Assembly (NCBI GenBank): GCA_003354225.1
Contig: PIVH01000027.1
Location: 1-10,220 of the forward strand
Direction: 5' to 3'
DNA length: 10,220 nt
Source: Globobulimina sp.
Lineage: Eukaryota; Foraminifera; Rotaliida
Part shown: positions 8,102 to 10,220 of the stretch, piece by piece
Position numbering within the stretch: the stretch's first letter is position 1
Layout of the letters: each line of letters begins with the position of its first letter
The notes under the pieces: generated by a model
The model's database searches: none
What the model saw: only the letters and a program-made list of their open reading frames with translations
Told to the model about the DNA's origin: nothing
Position numbers and translations under genes: made by a program

Positions 8102-10182
8102 ATGGAGTTTGTTCAACCGCTTGAAACATTTATCGCAACACCAAACTTTGGGTTTGTGTTCTATCGCAAAAAGGTAACATGTGTTCGTGATGAGGCAGAA
8201 AAAGGAGAATTATTAGGTATTTCCAGCAACGGTACAGTAACATTTAATTTTGGAGCAGAAGATGTAGCATATCATATAAAATCAATCAAAGATATTGAAT
8301 TAATTGATCAAGAGTCCGCATATCATGACGTTGACGATGATGCAAAATCAGTAATAATTAAACAACCAGGCATATCAATAAAAGATAAAGTTGATGATAT
8401 TGCAAAATATAAAATTGTTCAACATTTAATTTATACATTATTCAAAAATAATTATGCGTCTTCAATCGAACCATTAAAAATTGAAAATCGTAAACAATAT
8501 CTAAATGCTCGTAGTGCCCCAGCAAAAAAAGTTGAAATTTCCCAAAATATAACAAATATGAAACAAATTGAAATGAATAATGATTTACAAACTGGTTTCA
8601 CATTTTGGTTGAATGAATCGCCAGAAAAAGAAACCCCATTCACGCAAAATGATTTATTGTCATTATTGAATTCATATCGTACATTATGGGCAAATTATGT
8701 ACTTACACATCATAAACATAAATCTGACCATGATCAAGATACAAAAATGGACGAAAACGAAGAAAAAACCGAACAAAAAACATATTCAACGTATCTTGAA
8801 TGGGATAATTGGAGCATTAAAGGTACCGCTCCCAAATCCGACAGTAAAACCGCAGACGATCCAAAAGCAGAAGATATTTATTTAAAATCTTTGTGGCCGC
8901 ATTGTTTCCAGGGGCCGTATTTTAAAACATTGAATTCGTCGGCAAATCGTGAGTGGAAATGTAAAAAATGTAATAAATCGGCAGCTGCCAAAGTTGTGGA
9001 ATGGTATAAAGACGGCGTAATAAGCACGAGATGCAATATTTGTGGCAATAATTGCGACGCAAGTTGTGCTTTAGCGCGTGGTGAAGATTTACAAAATTGT
9101 GGCATTGCCCGAAGTAATGGCACTTGTAACAAATGTGAACATAAAGTGGTAGATCATCAGCACGTTGGTTGGAAATGCAGAGAAGTGGCAAAAGATAATA
9201 ATGTAATGGAACAAGGACGGATTAAATACTATAAAACAAAACGAACAGTGCTTACTTTTGAGGTTTGTCATTCCTGCATTAAAGCTGCAAAAAATAAACA
9301 AGAGAAAGTGGAGAAACAACAAAGTACAAAATTGAAAGAAAGACGCAAGAAAAAAAGGAAAAACGGAGAGGAACCCAAATCAAAGAATGTTATTTCTCCG
9401 CAGGATAAAGCTCCAAAAATGGATTTTAAGAATATTGTAATTCCAACTTCGAGTGGTTTTAAATCAAAATCAAAACCTAAACCAAAACCAAAACCGATGG
9501 CTGAAAAGCCTGTGGAACGTATTGCGTTGACGCAGGATATGAGGGATAATACCTCGGTTCGTACTGCTTTATGTATTATTCCACCAAAGGAATTATGGCC
9601 AAACATTCAAGCAATTCGTAAAATTCATGATCCAGCGTATGTACTACATTGTTTTTTTTTGTTATATAATCAATTTTGAATATTAATGTTTTTAGTTATA
9701 TTCGATGGATGCCTCATTTGAATATATTTTTTCCTTTTATTGACGAAAAACATTTTGATACCATTGGCAAATATATTGAGCAGGAAATTGTTGTGAGAAA
9801 TAAAATAAAATCATTTAATGTGGGTTTAAACAAATTTGATGTATTTGAAAGAATTCGAAATAAATTGGGTTCTTTTTCACATTCAACAAAAGTTGAGACA
9901 ATGTTTTTGGATCCAAGTTGGTCTGACGATGTTTTTAAAAGGGAAATGCAAGGATTGTTTGATTGTTTACGAGGTGATTGGCCAACATGTGCCAATAAAC
10001 ATGGTGGAGGATTCTCGCCACATTTAACTGTGGGAAAGTTTAAAATGAAGGAGATGTTGGATTATCAAAGGAAATTTCAAAAAGATTGGAAAAATATATC
10101 ATGGAAATGTGACGCATTGTGTTTAATTTCAAGAAGAGGGAATGATCCATTTGTAATAAGACGTAAAATTCCATTATGTTAA
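8102..10182 (+). CDS. 2H phosphoesterase (2'-5' RNA ligase-like) protein with Cys-rich zinc-binding-like centre (two exons)
   Basis: Exons 8102-9636 and 9696-10182 encode 673 residues. The 59-nt intron has a strong GTATGT donor and a TTTTTAG acceptor (phase 2). Splicing makes HDPAYIRWMPHLN, the expected first 2H motif. The C-terminal domain (about 487-673) starts TALCIIPPKELWPNIQAIRK and carries H519-L-N521 and H621-L-T623 (PHLTVGKF), the paired histidines of 2H enzymes that act on 2',3'-cyclic or 2'-5' phosphates of RNA. It is closest in style to the LENG9/AKAP7-type group. Centrally, Cys 287, 290, 311 and 314 give a CX2C-X20-CX2C zinc-ribbon-like set. More Cys/His follow at 318, 322, 333, 342, 345, 347, 352, 354 and 359, plus CHSC at 389-392. 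A Lys-rich linker with KPKPKPKP joins the two parts. Residues 1-70 may be a small beta domain. The ATG at 8102 is the first in frame. Substrate and zinc binding are inferred. Confidence 0.85.
9466..9500 (+). repeat. Low-complexity Lys-Pro codon repeat within the 2H gene
   Basis: Tandem AAA/CCA-type codons encode alternating Lys-Ser then Lys-Pro residues (KSKSKPKPKPKP). The tract lies in the linker between the Cys-rich region and the 2H domain. Such tracts are flexible, basic and prone to length change; this one may help RNA binding or nuclear localisation. Confidence 0.6.
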
Positions 10183-10220
10183 TTTTGTTTATCCGGCTTG
10201 TACAAAAACAAAAAAAATAT

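Noticed and set aside
8878-9606. Several minus-strand frames opposite the 2H gene
   Set aside because: They are complementary to the Cys-rich and Lys-rich coding sequence; their Phe/Leu/His bias is simply the reverse of that composition.

Overview
The window is AT-rich, gene-dense nuclear DNA of a eukaryote, probably a protist. Coding sequences are interrupted by short GT-AG introns of about 57-109 bases, all three standard stop codons are used, and no Shine-Dalgarno sites, operons or bacterial mobile genes are visible. SPRY and kelch/F-box-like proteins of the style seen here are abundant in some protists, for example foraminifera (Rhizaria). That placement is only a guess. No rRNA, tRNA, CRISPR or viral gene was recognised.

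Layout, left to right. Positions 1-416 hold no gene but contain a 101-bp foldback (inverted-repeat) structure. A minus-strand gene (about 417-2071) encodes a multi-pass membrane protein whose C-terminal segment resembles the last helix of gustatory-receptor-like (GRL/DUF3537-type) seven-helix proteins. A divergent plus-strand gene (2242-2646) encodes a small secreted orphan. A plus-strand kelch-repeat gene with an F-box-like tail (2926-4578) has three exons; just upstream of its ATG lies a perfect 27-bp palindrome flanked by 8-bp direct repeats. Two minus-strand genes follow: a fatty acid hydroxylase/sterol desaturase-superfamily membrane enzyme (4817-5743) and a three-exon 2-oxoglutarate/Fe(II) dioxygenase (5996-7271). 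The dioxygenase start lies 31 bp from that of a divergent SPRY-domain gene (7303-7953). The last gene (8102-10182) encodes a two-exon protein with a cysteine-rich zinc-binding-like centre and a C-terminal 2H phosphoesterase (2'-5' RNA ligase-like/LENG9-like) domain.

The genes do not form an obvious pathway. Two are metabolic oxidases using non-haem iron, two are interaction-domain proteins, one is an RNA-end-processing candidate, one a candidate membrane receptor or channel and one a secreted protein. The main value of manual reading is in the exon structures: reconstructed splicing restores a 34-codon internal dioxygenase exon, the first kelch exon, the catalytic 2H motif across its intron, and a probable N-terminal exon for the membrane protein.
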